This document shows, one piece after another, positions 33,158 through 41,678 of a stretch of 64,000 nt of DNA. Location of the stretch: assembly GCA_947626775.1 (NCBI GenBank), contig CANQTL010000007.1:34727-98726 (forward strand). Reading direction: 5' to 3'. The translations under genes and the position numbers were made by a program. Source of the DNA: an uncultured Lachnospiraceae bacterium (GTDB lineage Bacteria > Bacillota > Clostridia > Lachnospirales > Lachnospiraceae). Position 1 is the first letter of the stretch, and each line of letters opens with the position of its first letter. The notes under the pieces were generated by a model. It was not told the origin of the DNA. It saw only the letters and a program-made list of their open reading frames with translations, and searched no databases.

Positions 33158-35002
33158 ATGGCCAGGTTAGAGCGTCTGTGGGAGCAGCTGAAGCATTTTA
33201 AACTGAATATCATGAACTATGACGTATTTCTGCAGATCTGCGCCATAGCGCTGGCAATCGTGCACCTGGTGCTGATGATCGCCATGCGGGCCAGCGGCAG
33301 GATTTTTTTGACGACGGTCAATATCTTCAGCATCTGCACCTATCTGGTCGCGTTCCACTATGCGCTGGAGAATCGCATCAAGCTGGTCTACTACATATTT
33401 GTCACGGAGATTCTGTTGTATTCCGCGGCGTCAGTCTGTATCCTGGGCGAGTACACGCAGTTTTCGGTCTACTGTCTCGCCGTGATTCCTTTTACGTTCC
33501 TGACCGGCTATGTGCTGGACTGTCAGAACCTGAATGCGGACAGGAAAGTTTTTCACCCGATCAAAAATGTCGCCGTCATCTGCGTCTGGTACTTTGTGGA
33601 GCTGGGGATCGGCGCGCTCTTCGGCTCGGAGTACGAGATGGGAGCCGATCCCGTGGGGATGTTCCTGCGGTATCTGAATATTCTGATCAATATTTTCTGC
33701 GTGCTGTTCGGCTGCGGCGTGCTCGCGATGGTTGCGGTGGATCACACCAGAACGATCCGGGAAAATATGGACGAGATGGAGCGGCTGATGCATGAGGCGG
33801 AGGCGTCCAACGAGGCCAAGAGCGCGTTCCTTGCAAACATGTCCCACGAGATCCGAACGCCGATGAACGCGATCTGCGGCATGGCGGACATGCTTCTGGA
33901 CGAAGAGCTGTCGGAGCAGGGCAGGGAGTGCGCTGCGACGATCAAGTCGTCGGGCGACGGACTTCTCAGCATCATCAACGATATCCTGGACTTCTCCAGA
34001 ATCGAGTCGGGCAAAATGCCGATCACGCCGGAGGAATACTACTTTGCGTCCCTCGTACACGACGTTATGAGCATGATGGACGTGCGGGTGAAGGACAGGC
34101 CCGTCGAGCTCGTCGCAGAGATACCGGACGACGTGCCGTCCAGGCTGTATGGAGATACCGGCAGGATCAAGCAGATCCTGATCAACATTATGGGAAACGC
34201 GGTCAAGTTCACCCATGAGGGCACGGTCAAACTGAGCATCTCGTGGCGGGCGGAAGGAAGCGAAAAGGGCAGGCTGGCTTTTCGCGTCGCGGACACGGGC
34301 ATCGGGATCAAGCCGGACGACATGGCGAAGCTGTTCGACGCTTTTGAACAGGTGGATATGAAGAAAAACAGGGGCGTCGAGGGCACGGGACTGGGGCTGT
34401 CCATCTGCAAGCTGCTGGTGGAGAGCATGGACGGACACATCAGTGTGGAGAGCGAATACGGCAGGGGAAGTACGTTCAGTTTCGATATCGTGCAGGGAGT
34501 CATAGACGCGACGCCCTGCAACTACAGCAAGAGCAAAAAGAACGTGGTTCACAGACGGTTCGCCGTGGACTTCAGGGCGCCGGATGCAAAGGTGCTCGTG
34601 GTGGATGACAATAAAGTCAATCTGCGCGTGGCTGCAGGGCTTCTGAAGAAGTTTGGCATTGCGCCGGATCTGGTGGACAATGGGCGCGACTGTGTGGATA
34701 TGATCCGCGGACAGGCGCGGTATGATCTCGTTTTCATGGATCATATGATGCCGGAGATGGACGGTATCGAGGCGACGGAACTGATCCGCGCGACCGGCAC
34801 GGAGTACACGTCGTCGCTGCCGATCATCGCGCTCTCCGCCAACGCGGTTAAGGATATGGAGAAGCAGTTCCTGGCGGGCGGCATGAACGATTTCCTGCCG
34901 AAGCCGATCGATATGGCGCTGTTAGGCGGACTGCTCAGAAAATGGCTGCCGGTGGACATGATACAGGAACTGCCCGGGACACAGGAGAACACAGAAAATT
35001 AA
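33158..35002 (+). CDS. Membrane hybrid histidine kinase with receiver domain
   Basis: 614 residues. The N-terminal ~200 residues form about six closely spaced transmembrane helices without a large external domain. A coiled linker follows, then HisKA ([13 protein letters not shown]230), HATPase_c (IMGNAVKFT, VADTGIGI, GTGLGLSI) and a receiver (VLVVDDNKVN, D528 in [11 protein letters not shown]). There is no Hpt, unlike the kinase at 28882, so phosphate would pass to an outside Hpt, possibly the one at the end of that kinase. It is likely to sense a membrane or intramembrane signal. The ligand is unknown. Confidence 0.88.
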   Translation: MARLERLWEQLKHFKLNIMNYDVFLQICAIALAIVHLVLMIAMRASGRIFLTTVNIFSICTYLVAFHYALENRIKLVYYIFVTEILLYSAASVCILGEYTQFSVYCLAVIPFTFLTGYVLDCQNLNADRKVFHPIKNVAVICVWYFVELGIGALFGSEYEMGADPVGMFLRYLNILINIFCVLFGCGVLAMVAVDHTRTIRENMDEMERLMHEAEASNEAKSAFLANMSHEIRTPMNAICGMADMLLDEELSEQGRECAATIKSSGDGLLSIINDILDFSRIESGKMPITPEEYYFASLVHDVMSMMDVRVKDRPVELVAEIPDDVPSRLYGDTGRIKQILINIMGNAVKFTHEGTVKLSISWRAEGSEKGRLAFRVADTGIGIKPDDMAKLFDAFEQVDMKKNRGVEGTGLGLSICKLLVESMDGHISVESEYGRGSTFSFDIVQGVIDATPCNYSKSKKNVVHRRFAVDFRAPDAKVLVVDDNKVNLRVAAGLLKKFGIAPDLVDNGRDCVDMIRGQARYDLVFMDHMMPEMDGIEATELIRATGTEYTSSLPIIALSANAVKDMEKQFLAGGMNDFLPKPIDMALLGGLLRKWLPVDMIQELPGTQENTEN

Positions 35003-35117
35003 CGTTCCAAATCGGATGCGGGGTATGGAAATCCTAAAAGGACTGTGCTAAAATACTGTATGACGTCAAAGCGCTTCGCCGTATGCGCGCGGCGCGAAAG
35101 TATAAGGGGGTATCACA

Positions 35118-36557
35118 ATGACAGAGTCGCAGTACAGAAGGGCAAACAAAACCGTTTTTTCGGTGATTGTCGTAATTCTGCTGTATTTTATCGTGGCGAT
35201 GGGATACACGGCGTTACATGCGGATCCCACCGGACAGGGGTATCTGAAAGTGATCGTTTCCGTCCTTTCCTGCATAGGGACGGTGGTGTCTTATGTGCTA
35301 TGGCGTGACCATAAGAAAGGTGCGGTTGCCATGATGGTGTGCGCCACGATCGCCTACGCGGTGATCGTGCTTCTCGGCGTGGATTCGGGCGTGTACGCGT
35401 ACGCCTTTCCGGTGCTGTTCGGCGCGATGGCGTATCATAACAGAAAGCTGGTGGTCTGCGGCAACGCGGCGATCGTTCTCGTAAATTTCGTCAAGCTGTT
35501 CACAGTGAGCGGCGAACAGTCGTCGGCGGTGCAGATCGCATTCCTCACCTGTCTTTTGGTGGCATACGCTTCTATCCGAATCTCCAGGCTGCTCATCGAC
35601 TTTAACGATGAGAACGTGAGCGCGGTGGAAGAGGCGGCCAAGGTGCAGGAGGCCAATCAACAGAAAATGATCCAGGTGGCGGCGGATATCATCAGCAATT
35701 TTGACGGAGCGATGGCGCGCCTGAACGATCTGCAGGGCAATGTGGACACGAACAATTTTGCCATGACAAACATTGCGGAGAGCACGGACGCGACCGCGCA
35801 GTCCATACAGCGGCAGGCCGACATGTGCATGGATATCCGCAGCAACACCGATTCCGTGGAGGAGAGCATGAAGCAGCTGATCGCCGCTTCCGGCAGAGCT
35901 AACAGCATGGTTTCCCAGGGCGCGGAAGTCGTGGAGAGCCTGAGAAAACAGGCTCAGAACGTGGAGCAGGCAAGCAGCGCGACCGTCTCCGTCAGCAACA
36001 GGCTGAGCGAGAAAGTGGAGGAAGTGCAAAACTTTATCAGCGTGATCCTTTCCATCTCCAGCCAGACGAATCTGCTGGCGCTGAACGCCTCCATCGAGGC
36101 GGCGCGGGCCGGGGAAGCCGGACGGGGCTTCGCGGTGGTTGCAGAGGAGATCAGGCAGCTCTCGGAGCAGACGAAAGATGCGTCCAACAGCATCACCAAT
36201 ATTATCAACGAGCTGATCCAGGATACGAAGAGCGTGAGCGAGAGCGTGGACAGCGCGGTAGCGTCCATCAACAAGCAGAACGAACTGATCGAGGAGACCA
36301 AGGAAAAGTTTGCGGCGGTGGACGAGGAAGTACAGCACATGGCGCAGGGCGTCAGGGACAGCGAGAAGATTATGGCAGGCATCCTGGACAGCACCAACGC
36401 GATTTCGGACGATATCTCGCAGCTCTCCGCAGCCAGCGAAGAGGTGGCGGCTTCCAGCATGGAAGGACTCAGAACTTCGGAGGCGACCGTGCAGGATATG
36501 CAGGCGTGCAGGGAGATGCTGGAAGGCATTCTGGGCCTTGCGAAACAGCTGCAGTAA
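35118..36557 (+). CDS. Methyl-accepting chemotaxis-type transducer with multi-helix membrane domain
   Basis: 479 residues, AAGGGGGT ribosome site. The first ~165 residues are about six transmembrane helices with no extracytoplasmic sensor and no HAMP domain. The rest is a long helical signalling domain containing the hairpin tip ([19 protein letters not shown], then [18 protein letters not shown]), which contacts CheA/CheW. It would report a membrane-level signal to a chemosensory array. No flagellar or che genes are in the window. It lies after the kinase genes and ends in its own terminator. Confidence 0.88.
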   Translation: MTESQYRRANKTVFSVIVVILLYFIVAMGYTALHADPTGQGYLKVIVSVLSCIGTVVSYVLWRDHKKGAVAMMVCATIAYAVIVLLGVDSGVYAYAFPVLFGAMAYHNRKLVVCGNAAIVLVNFVKLFTVSGEQSSAVQIAFLTCLLVAYASIRISRLLIDFNDENVSAVEEAAKVQEANQQKMIQVAADIISNFDGAMARLNDLQGNVDTNNFAMTNIAESTDATAQSIQRQADMCMDIRSNTDSVEESMKQLIAASGRANSMVSQGAEVVESLRKQAQNVEQASSATVSVSNRLSEKVEEVQNFISVILSISSQTNLLALNASIEAARAGEAGRGFAVVAEEIRQLSEQTKDASNSITNIINELIQDTKSVSESVDSAVASINKQNELIEETKEKFAAVDEEVQHMAQGVRDSEKIMAGILDSTNAISDDISQLSAASEEVAASSMEGLRTSEATVQDMQACREMLEGILGLAKQLQ

Positions 36558-36589
36558 TTTATCTTGTATTTTCCACTCTTATGATTCGA

Positions 36590-36627
36590 AGCCGCGTGAC
36601 ATTTTTGATGTCATGCGGCTTTTTTTG
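36590..36627 (+). terminator. Terminator after the transducer gene
   Basis: A 13-bp stem (AGCCGCGTGACAT with ATGTCATGCGGCT, one G-T pair), five-base loop and seven Ts. Confidence 0.9.
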
Positions 36628-36658
36628 TATGGGCTTTAGCCTGTTGAGGGCATTGGAG

Positions 36659-37205
36659 TTTTTCGTGTTCCGAAAAATGGAAATGCCCGAAACCAAAACC
36701 CACCTGCTATGCGGGTGGAGTCAGACCGTTATACAAAAAATCACCTTTCCGCTACAATAGAGTTGTTCAGTCACTATTGTAAGAAAGGAAAGGTGATTTT
36801 ATGGCGAATAAGAACTATGATCTGGCACATACAAAGTGGATGTGCAAATATCATATCGTATTCACTCCTAAGTATAGGCGAAAAGTTATTTATAATCAAT
36901 TAAAAAGTGATATACGGGATATTTTGAAACAACTGCGTTCCTACAAAGAGTAGAGATCATTGAGGGGCATTTGATGCCGGATCATATCCATATGCTGGTG
37001 AGCATACCGCCAAAAATGAGTGTGTCCAGTTTCATGGGATACTTAAAGGGAAAGCCGGCACTTATGATTTTCGATAGACATGCAAACCTGAAGTACAAGT
37101 TTGGAAATCGGCATTTCTGGTCAGAAGGATATTATGTCAGTACAGTAGGGTTAAATGAAACGACAATGAGAAAATATATCGAAGACCAGGAGAAGTACGA
37201 TATGC
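36659..37205 (+). mobile_element. IS200/IS605-type element, degenerate and apparently truncated
   Basis: The element holds a broken TnpA gene. Upstream are two small hairpins, TTTTTCG/CGAAAAA (36659-36677) and CCACCTGC-TAT-GCGGGTGG (36700-36718); the second resembles the subterminal hairpin such elements recognise. No matching right end is seen, because the transposase tail runs into unrelated coding sequence near 37205. The boundaries are approximate. It inserted downstream of a terminator, a common location. Confidence 0.6.
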
Positions 37206-37270
37206 CGAGATACAGTCGCTGCAAGCCGAGTACAACAATATCGGCAGGGAGCAGACCAAGACTGCCATAG
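36801..37270 (+). pseudogene. tnpA: IS200/IS605 transposase TnpA, frameshifted and with foreign 3' end
   Basis: The gene starts at ATG 36801 behind AAAGGAAAGGTG and reads MANKNYDLAHTKWMCKYHIV, then VFTPKYRRK, as in IS200-type Y1 transposases. It stops at TAG 36951. The frame resumes one base over (VEIIEGHLMPDHIHMLV), giving the HUH metal motif (HIH), SSFMGYLKGKPALM and the catalytic tyrosine region FWSEGYYVST. A single missing base at about 36947-36950 explains the break. After EDQEKYDM (about 37205) similarity to transposases ends and ~20 unrelated codons follow. It should be inactive. Confidence 0.85.
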
Positions 37271-37392
37271 AATTAGCGTATGCCGAGGTAATCAGCTATA
37301 ACAGGAAGAACCTTGAAAGGGAGCTTCAGAATGAGAGCCGACAACATAACAGACAACAGAGCAAGGCAAAGAAGAGGGAGAAAGAAATTTAA
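37201..37392 (+). pseudogene. Orphan C-terminal coding fragment of unknown origin
   Basis: An open frame of 63 codons without start codon reads YAEIQSLQAEYNNIGREQ and later AYAEVISYNRKNLERELQNE, ending KKREKEI. It is strongly helical and charged, with clear coding character, like the coiled tail of a mobilisation or other mobile-element protein. I cannot name the family. It abuts the truncated transposase and is probably debris of an integrated element. Confidence 0.45.
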
Positions 37393-37403
37393 TGTGAATT
37401 TTA

Positions 37404-37432
37404 TTGTAAACACGAACATTTTTCTGTATAAT
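37404..37432 (+). promoter_or_regulatory. Promoter of the second Rpn-family gene
   Basis: TTGTAA, 17-base spacer and a perfect TATAAT, ~65 bases upstream of the GTG at 37498. Confidence 0.75.
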
Positions 37433-37497
37433 TAAGGTGTGGCAAGAGTAAGCTATATTATCTTCTATCACAGATTTTAAGAAACAGAGGTGATAAG

Positions 37498-38358
37498 GTG
37501 CAGGACGATACAAGGCAGACACAGGAGGTAATGGCAAAGCGCACCGCAAAAAACAGCGTATTCCTTGACCTTTTTCAAAATAAGAGTTATCTGTTAAAGT
37601 TGTATAAAACACTTCACCCGGAGGACACCACAGCGACAGAGGACTCATTGACTGATGTAACGATAGAAAATGTGTTGACCGACAATCTGTATAATGACTT
37701 AGGCTTTATTGTCAACAATAAGTTGATGATCCTTGTGGAAGCACAGTCTACATGGACAATGAATATTTTAGTAAGAGTTTTGCTATATTTGGCTCAAAGT
37801 TATCACGAATATTTTCAGCGCACGAACCAAAACTATTACAAAAGCAGGAAAGTGAAAATGCCAAAGCCCGAACTTTATGTGATTTTTACAGGAAACAAAG
37901 GGCGAAAACCCGATAAAATATCTTTGTCACAAGAATTTTTTGAGGGTGCAGATATCGACATTGAGGTAAAAGCAAAGGTTATCTATGAAAGCGATAAGGA
38001 CGACATCATCAATCAGTACATTATTTTCTGTAAAGTTTTTAATGAGCAGACAAAACAGCATGGAATGACACAAAAGGCAGTTACGGAAACAATTCGCATA
38101 TGCAAGGACAGGAATGTTTTAAGGGAATATTTGCTTGATAGAGAAAAGGAGGTTGTGACGATTATGATGAGTTTGTTTGATGAAGAACAGATAATGAAAT
38201 CATTTATCAGAAGTGAAAGGCATGATGCAGACAGGGAAACAGCAGAAAGAATGATAAAAATGGGAAAACTATCACTTGATGAAATTGCGCTATGTGTTCC
38301 CTCATTATCATTAGACGAATTAAGGGAACTTGAAGCAGAGGTTATGCAATTAGTATAA
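37498..38358 (+). CDS. Rpn-family nuclease-like protein
   Basis: 286 residues from a GTG start preceded by AGAGGTGATAAG; an ATG at 37531 sits too close to the AGGAGG before it. The segment NSVFLDLFQNKSYLLKLYKTL followed by NDLGFIVNNKLMILVEAQSTW is typical of Rpn / PD-(D/E)XK proteins in gut Clostridia: the D of NDLGF and the E-x-Q of LVEAQS are the likely active-site residues. The C terminus (TAERMIKMGKLSLDEIAL...) is the usual repeat-like helical tail. It has a consensus promoter and terminator and looks intact, unlike its neighbours. Confidence 0.8.
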   Translation: MQDDTRQTQEVMAKRTAKNSVFLDLFQNKSYLLKLYKTLHPEDTTATEDSLTDVTIENVLTDNLYNDLGFIVNNKLMILVEAQSTWTMNILVRVLLYLAQSYHEYFQRTNQNYYKSRKVKMPKPELYVIFTGNKGRKPDKISLSQEFFEGADIDIEVKAKVIYESDKDDIINQYIIFCKVFNEQTKQHGMTQKAVTETIRICKDRNVLREYLLDREKEVVTIMMSLFDEEQIMKSFIRSERHDADRETAERMIKMGKLSLDEIALCVPSLSLDELRELEAEVMQLV

Positions 38359-38396
38359 TCAATCATATCAATCAAAATCAAATATAGTAACAGCGT

Positions 38397-38438
38397 TAGA
38401 GCATATAGAAATTGCGAATCTATATGCTCTATTTTTTT
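38397..38438 (+). terminator. Terminator after the Rpn-family gene
   Basis: Perfect 13-bp stem TAGAGCATATAGA/TCTATATGCTCTA, nine-base loop, then seven Ts. It lies directly before the ribosome site of the next gene. Confidence 0.9.
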
Positions 38439-38455
38439 GCCATTAAGGAGGAACA

Positions 38456-38647
38456 ATGGGCGACAACATTCAAACCACTACCACAGGGCAGATAACGCCC
38501 TGTTTACAACAAAAGATTGACAAGACAAGGTATTTAGTTGAGGTACATTTTTCAGATACCAGTACCCAAAACGTGGAGGATAGGCTAAAGCGTGTCATTC
38601 TGCATGATTTAAAGCATGGAAAACAAGGGAAATTCAAGAAAAAGTGA
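38456..38647 (+). CDS. TnpW-like transposon-encoded small protein
   Basis: 63 residues with an excellent AAGGAGG site. RYLVEVHFSDTSTQNVEDRLKR, read in two parts, matches the core of TnpW-type proteins carried by integrative elements of Clostridia ('V.VHFS.TS.ET..DKI.R'). Their function is not established. No integrase is nearby, so this is probably a remnant of an excised or decayed element. Its stop overlaps the start of the broken fic gene. Confidence 0.65.
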   Translation: MGDNIQTTTTGQITPCLQQKIDKTRYLVEVHFSDTSTQNVEDRLKRVILHDLKHGKQGKFKKK

Positions 38648-39107
38648 TGAAAAATGATGAATATGTACTTGACAAGTTGCAACAGGGTAAGAAAATGCAG
38701 GATATCTATCTGTATGAGGATTGTGATGTCCTGAAGAATCTGTTGGACATTCGTGACAAAAATCTTTTGGATGATATTTGAATGGGCTGGTCAGCCGCGT
38801 AAATTGAATATTTACAAAGAAGAGCCGGTATTAGGCGGGCTTGCAGTTCTCGGATTCTCTGGCGAAACTGTGGAAGGTACATACCTTTAGAGAGGGGAAT
38901 ACAAGAACGACGATTACTTTTTGCTGCCAGTTTGCGGATGAGATTGGTTTAAATCCAAACCGCGAATTGTTTGAACAAAATGCACAATATTTCAGAACTG
39001 CGCTGGTTGCCTATAATGCAGTATTTGATGATATAGGAGATATATCAAAACCGGAATATTTGATCAAGATTGTAGAAGATGCGCTGACACGCAGGCGGAG
39101 CGAATGA
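38647..39107 (+). pseudogene. Broken Fic-family gene
   Basis: The ATG at 38647 overlaps the previous stop and opens MKNDEYVLDKLQQGKKMQ, then ends at TGA 38779 after 44 codons. Just after that, another frame reads EWAGQPRKLNIYKEEPVLGG, typical of the region before the Fic core, and a third gives the active-site motif HTFREGNTRTT (consensus HPFxxGNGR) followed by the C-terminal part to 39107. At least two frame breaks separate the pieces. Intact Fic proteins transfer AMP to target proteins and often act as toxins. Confidence 0.75.
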
Positions 39108-39155
39108 TAGGCTGTATTTCTACAGTAAATTTATGCTATCTGGAAAACGCAGCAC

Positions 39156-39184
39156 TTGACGCTGAGAAAAGTCTGTGCTATAGT
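39156..39184 (+). promoter_or_regulatory. Promoter of the trp operon leader
   Basis: TTGACG, 17-base spacer, TATAGT. Transcription would start near 39191 and run through the T-box leader. Confidence 0.8.
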
Positions 39185-39190
39185 TTAGCT

Positions 39191-39531
39191 AATTGCAGAG
39201 GTAAAATCGGTGAGCAAAGAGAGTACCGAAAGATGAGACATCACAGAGAGCCGGCGTTGGTGGGAGACGGTATGGGGCGCTTTCGGGAATGGGTTTGTGA
39301 GATGCAGGCTGAAAGGAGACAAGTAGGCTGAGCCGTATTTCCTGCGTTAAAGGAAAGGATATTGAAACGGATTGTTTCCGTATCTGTAAAGAGTCAGATG
39401 ACAGTATTGATGGCAGATATTTTCCGATGGGGAGAATACTTTTCCTTTTGGATGCCATGGTACTCATTTGAGAAGAAGGGTGGCACCGCGTGTAATACGT
39501 CCCTGTGGGATGGCACGGCGGTGTTTTTTTG
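39191..39531 (+). promoter_or_regulatory. T-box leader of the trp operon (tRNA-Trp sensing)
   Basis: The leader has the stem I features AGAGAG...GTTGGTGGGAG, a specifier region GGGAATGGGTTTG with UGG (Trp) at 39290-39292, the conserved AGTAGG...CCTGCGTTAAAG part (about 39321-39350), and the T-box AAGGTGGCACCGCG (39477-39490). The last pairs either with upstream sequence (antiterminator) or with CGGCGGTG followed by seven Ts (39516-39530, terminator). Uncharged tRNA-Trp should stabilise the antiterminator and turn on trpE-A. A 75-codon open frame across it is not a gene. Confidence 0.92.
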
Positions 39532-39561
39532 ATGGAAGAAGAACGGAAGGAGAGACGCAAT

Positions 39562-40977
39562 ATGAAACGTAAACTGCGCGCGTACCGCAAGACGGTCAGC
39601 ATCGTCAATGAGAAGGCGATCTCCATGTTTGAGGGGATTGCGGGCAACAAGAAGTGCTTTCTTCTGGAGAGCTATGACAAAGATTACGACCGATACTCTT
39701 TCTTCGGCATCGATCCCGAAGAGATCATCTCCTCGAAGGGCATGAGCCTCACGATCACGAGAGCGGACGGCAGCGTGGAGGTCAGGGAAGGCAACCCGCT
39801 GGAGCGCCTGAAAGAGTACTATGACGAGTTCGAGGTGGTCAAGGACGAGGGAGAACTCGCCATGATCGGCGGGCTGGTGGGCAGTCTCGCCTACGATTTC
39901 ATCCGCTACAGTGAAAAGCTGCCGGATGATAACCCGGACGATATCGGGATTGAGACGATTCAGCTCATGCTCACGAAGGAATTTATCATCGTCGATCACA
40001 GGGCGGAGACGATGACGGGCGTTGCTTTGGAGGAGGACACGCCGGAGGGCCGCGTGACCGGAGAGCAGAAAGCGGCAAAGCTGGTGGAACTGGTCAGGAG
40101 CAGCATGAAGGAGAGCGCGGAGCACGAGAAGTTTGTGCATGACGGAAAGATCGTGCACAAGACGGACACTCTGGAGGAATACTGCGGCAAGGTCGAACAG
40201 ATCAAACATTATATCAGGGAAGGGCATATTTTTCAGACGGTGCTGTCCCAGCGCTGGACCATCGAGACGGGACACGACGGGCTGACGCTTTACAAGGAGC
40301 TGCGGGAACTGAACCCGTCTCCCTATCTGTATTATTTTAATTTCGGAGATTTTGAGATCATCGGTTCCAGTCCGGAGATGCTGGTGAAGCAGACGGACAA
40401 CAGGGTGTTTACCTGTCCGATCGCCGGCACGAGACGGCGCGGCAGGGATGAAGAGGAAGACCAGCTGCTGCGCGACGAGCTTCTGCGGGACGAGAAGGAG
40501 CGGGCGGAACACGTTATGCTGGTGGATCTGGCGAGAAACGATATGGGTCGTATCGCAGAGTTCGGGACCGTGAAGGTGACGCAGTTTATGAATGTGCAGA
40601 ACTATTCCCACGTCATGCACATCGTCTCCATGGTGGAGGGCAGAAAAAGGGGAGAGCGGCATCCGTTCGACCTGGTGGCCTCTTTCCTGCCGGCGGGAAC
40701 TCTCTCCGGCGCGCCCAAGATCCGCGCGATGGAGATCATCGACGAACTGGAGACGACGCGCAGGGGCCTGTACGGAGGCGCGACGGGGTATGTGGGTTTC
40801 AACGGCAACATGGATCTGTGCATCACGATCCGCACCATGGTCAAAAAGGGCGGCAGAGTATATCTGCAGGCAGGAGCCGGTATCGTGGCGGATTCCGTGG
40901 GCGAGTCGGAGTATCAGGAGTGCTGCAACAAGGTGATGGCGCTCGCCAAGACGCTGGTGGAGGAGGAAAATTTATGA
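39562..40977 (+). CDS. trpE: Anthranilate synthase component I
   Basis: 471 residues from the ATG at 39562 (AAGGAGAGACGC upstream); in-frame starts earlier overlap the T-box terminator. It converts chorismate to anthranilate with ammonia supplied by TrpG. The N-terminal LLES (34-37) is the tryptophan feedback-binding motif, so end-product inhibition is expected. Chorismate-binding motifs are visible: IIGSSPEMLVK, PIAGTRRRG, DLARNDMGRI and GAPKIRAMEIIDELE, with GAGIVADS near the end. First gene of the operon, it overlaps trpG by four bases (ATGA). Confidence 0.95.
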   Translation: MKRKLRAYRKTVSIVNEKAISMFEGIAGNKKCFLLESYDKDYDRYSFFGIDPEEIISSKGMSLTITRADGSVEVREGNPLERLKEYYDEFEVVKDEGELAMIGGLVGSLAYDFIRYSEKLPDDNPDDIGIETIQLMLTKEFIIVDHRAETMTGVALEEDTPEGRVTGEQKAAKLVELVRSSMKESAEHEKFVHDGKIVHKTDTLEEYCGKVEQIKHYIREGHIFQTVLSQRWTIETGHDGLTLYKELRELNPSPYLYYFNFGDFEIIGSSPEMLVKQTDNRVFTCPIAGTRRRGRDEEEDQLLRDELLRDEKERAEHVMLVDLARNDMGRIAEFGTVKVTQFMNVQNYSHVMHIVSMVEGRKRGERHPFDLVASFLPAGTLSGAPKIRAMEIIDELETTRRGLYGGATGYVGFNGNMDLCITIRTMVKKGGRVYLQAGAGIVADSVGESEYQECCNKVMALAKTLVEEENL

Positions 40978-41543
40978 TCTTGCTGATTGATAATTACGAT
41001 TCGTTTACTTATAATCTATACCAGTATATCGGCACTTTTACGAGCGACATCGAGGTGGTCAGAAACGACAGAATTACCCTCGGTGAGATCGAGACGCTGG
41101 ATCCTGACGGGATCGTGATCTCCCCAGGTCCGAAGAGTCCTAAGGAGGCCGGGATCTGCATGGACGCGGTCAGGCATTTTACGGGAAAGAAACCGATTCT
41201 CGGCATCTGCCTGGGCCATCAGTGCATCGGCGAGGCGCTGGGAGGTACGGTGTCTTATGCCAGGAAGATCTTCCACGGCAAGCAGAGCCGGATCGAACAT
41301 GACGGCGCGAGCATTTTCACGGGGATTCCCTCGCCCATGCGGGTCGCGAGATATCATTCGCTGGCCGTGCAGAGAGAGGATCTTCCGGCATGTCTGCAGA
41401 TCATGGCGCAGACGGAGGACGGAGAGATTATGGCGATCCGCCACAGGGAGTATCCGGTGATCGGCCTGCAGTTTCACCCGGAGTCGATCTACACGGAGCA
41501 CGGCAAGAGACTGATTGAGAATTTTGTGAACGGAGTGGTATAG
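40974..41543 (+). CDS. trpG: Anthranilate synthase component II (glutamine amidotransferase)
   Basis: 189 residues from the ATG at 40974, coupled to trpE by ATGA overlap and preceded by GGAGGAGG. Class I amidotransferase: LLIDNYDSFTYNL, nucleophile C79 in GICLGHQCIGE, and the His/Glu pair in FHPESIYTEHG. It releases ammonia from glutamine for TrpE. It is a stand-alone protein ending after the amidotransferase domain; there is no fused phosphoribosyltransferase (TrpD), and no trpD follows. Confidence 0.95.
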   Translation: MILLIDNYDSFTYNLYQYIGTFTSDIEVVRNDRITLGEIETLDPDGIVISPGPKSPKEAGICMDAVRHFTGKKPILGICLGHQCIGEALGGTVSYARKIFHGKQSRIEHDGASIFTGIPSPMRVARYHSLAVQREDLPACLQIMAQTEDGEIMAIRHREYPVIGLQFHPESIYTEHGKRLIENFVNGVV

Positions 41544-41665
41544 TGTGAAAAATCACACTGGTGTGCTGATTTTTCACACGGGAGTTTGTGCCGGAGCGTC
41601 ACAAACTCCCCTGATGGCAGACGCGAATTTGAGATTCGCGTCGCCCCGTCGCGTAAACGCTCCGG
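41543..41665 (+). repeat. Nested inverted-repeat array between trpG and trpC
   Basis: There are three hairpins: 41543-41579 (13-bp GTGTGAAAAATCA/TGATTTTTCACAC plus an inner CACAC/GTGTG), 41580-41610 (11-bp GGGAGTTTGTG/CACAAACTCCC) and 41620-41642 (9-bp GACGCGAAT/ATTCGCGTC). The nine-base loop of the second (CCGGAGCGT, 41591-41599) is exactly complementary to ACGCTCCGG at 41657-41665, just before the trpC ribosome site, so a pseudoknot is possible. It occupies the place where trpD usually lies. Confidence 0.85.
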
Positions 41666-41678
41666 AATGGAGAATGAT

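Noticed and set aside
32881..33201. 106-codon plus-strand frame over the Rrf2 gene end and kinase promoter
   Set aside because: It overlaps the Rrf2 gene and the start of the kinase in another frame and lacks a ribosome site.
39104..39331. 75-codon plus-strand open frame
   Set aside because: It overlaps the trp promoter and T-box stem I; the RNA structure explains the conservation, and no ribosome site is present.
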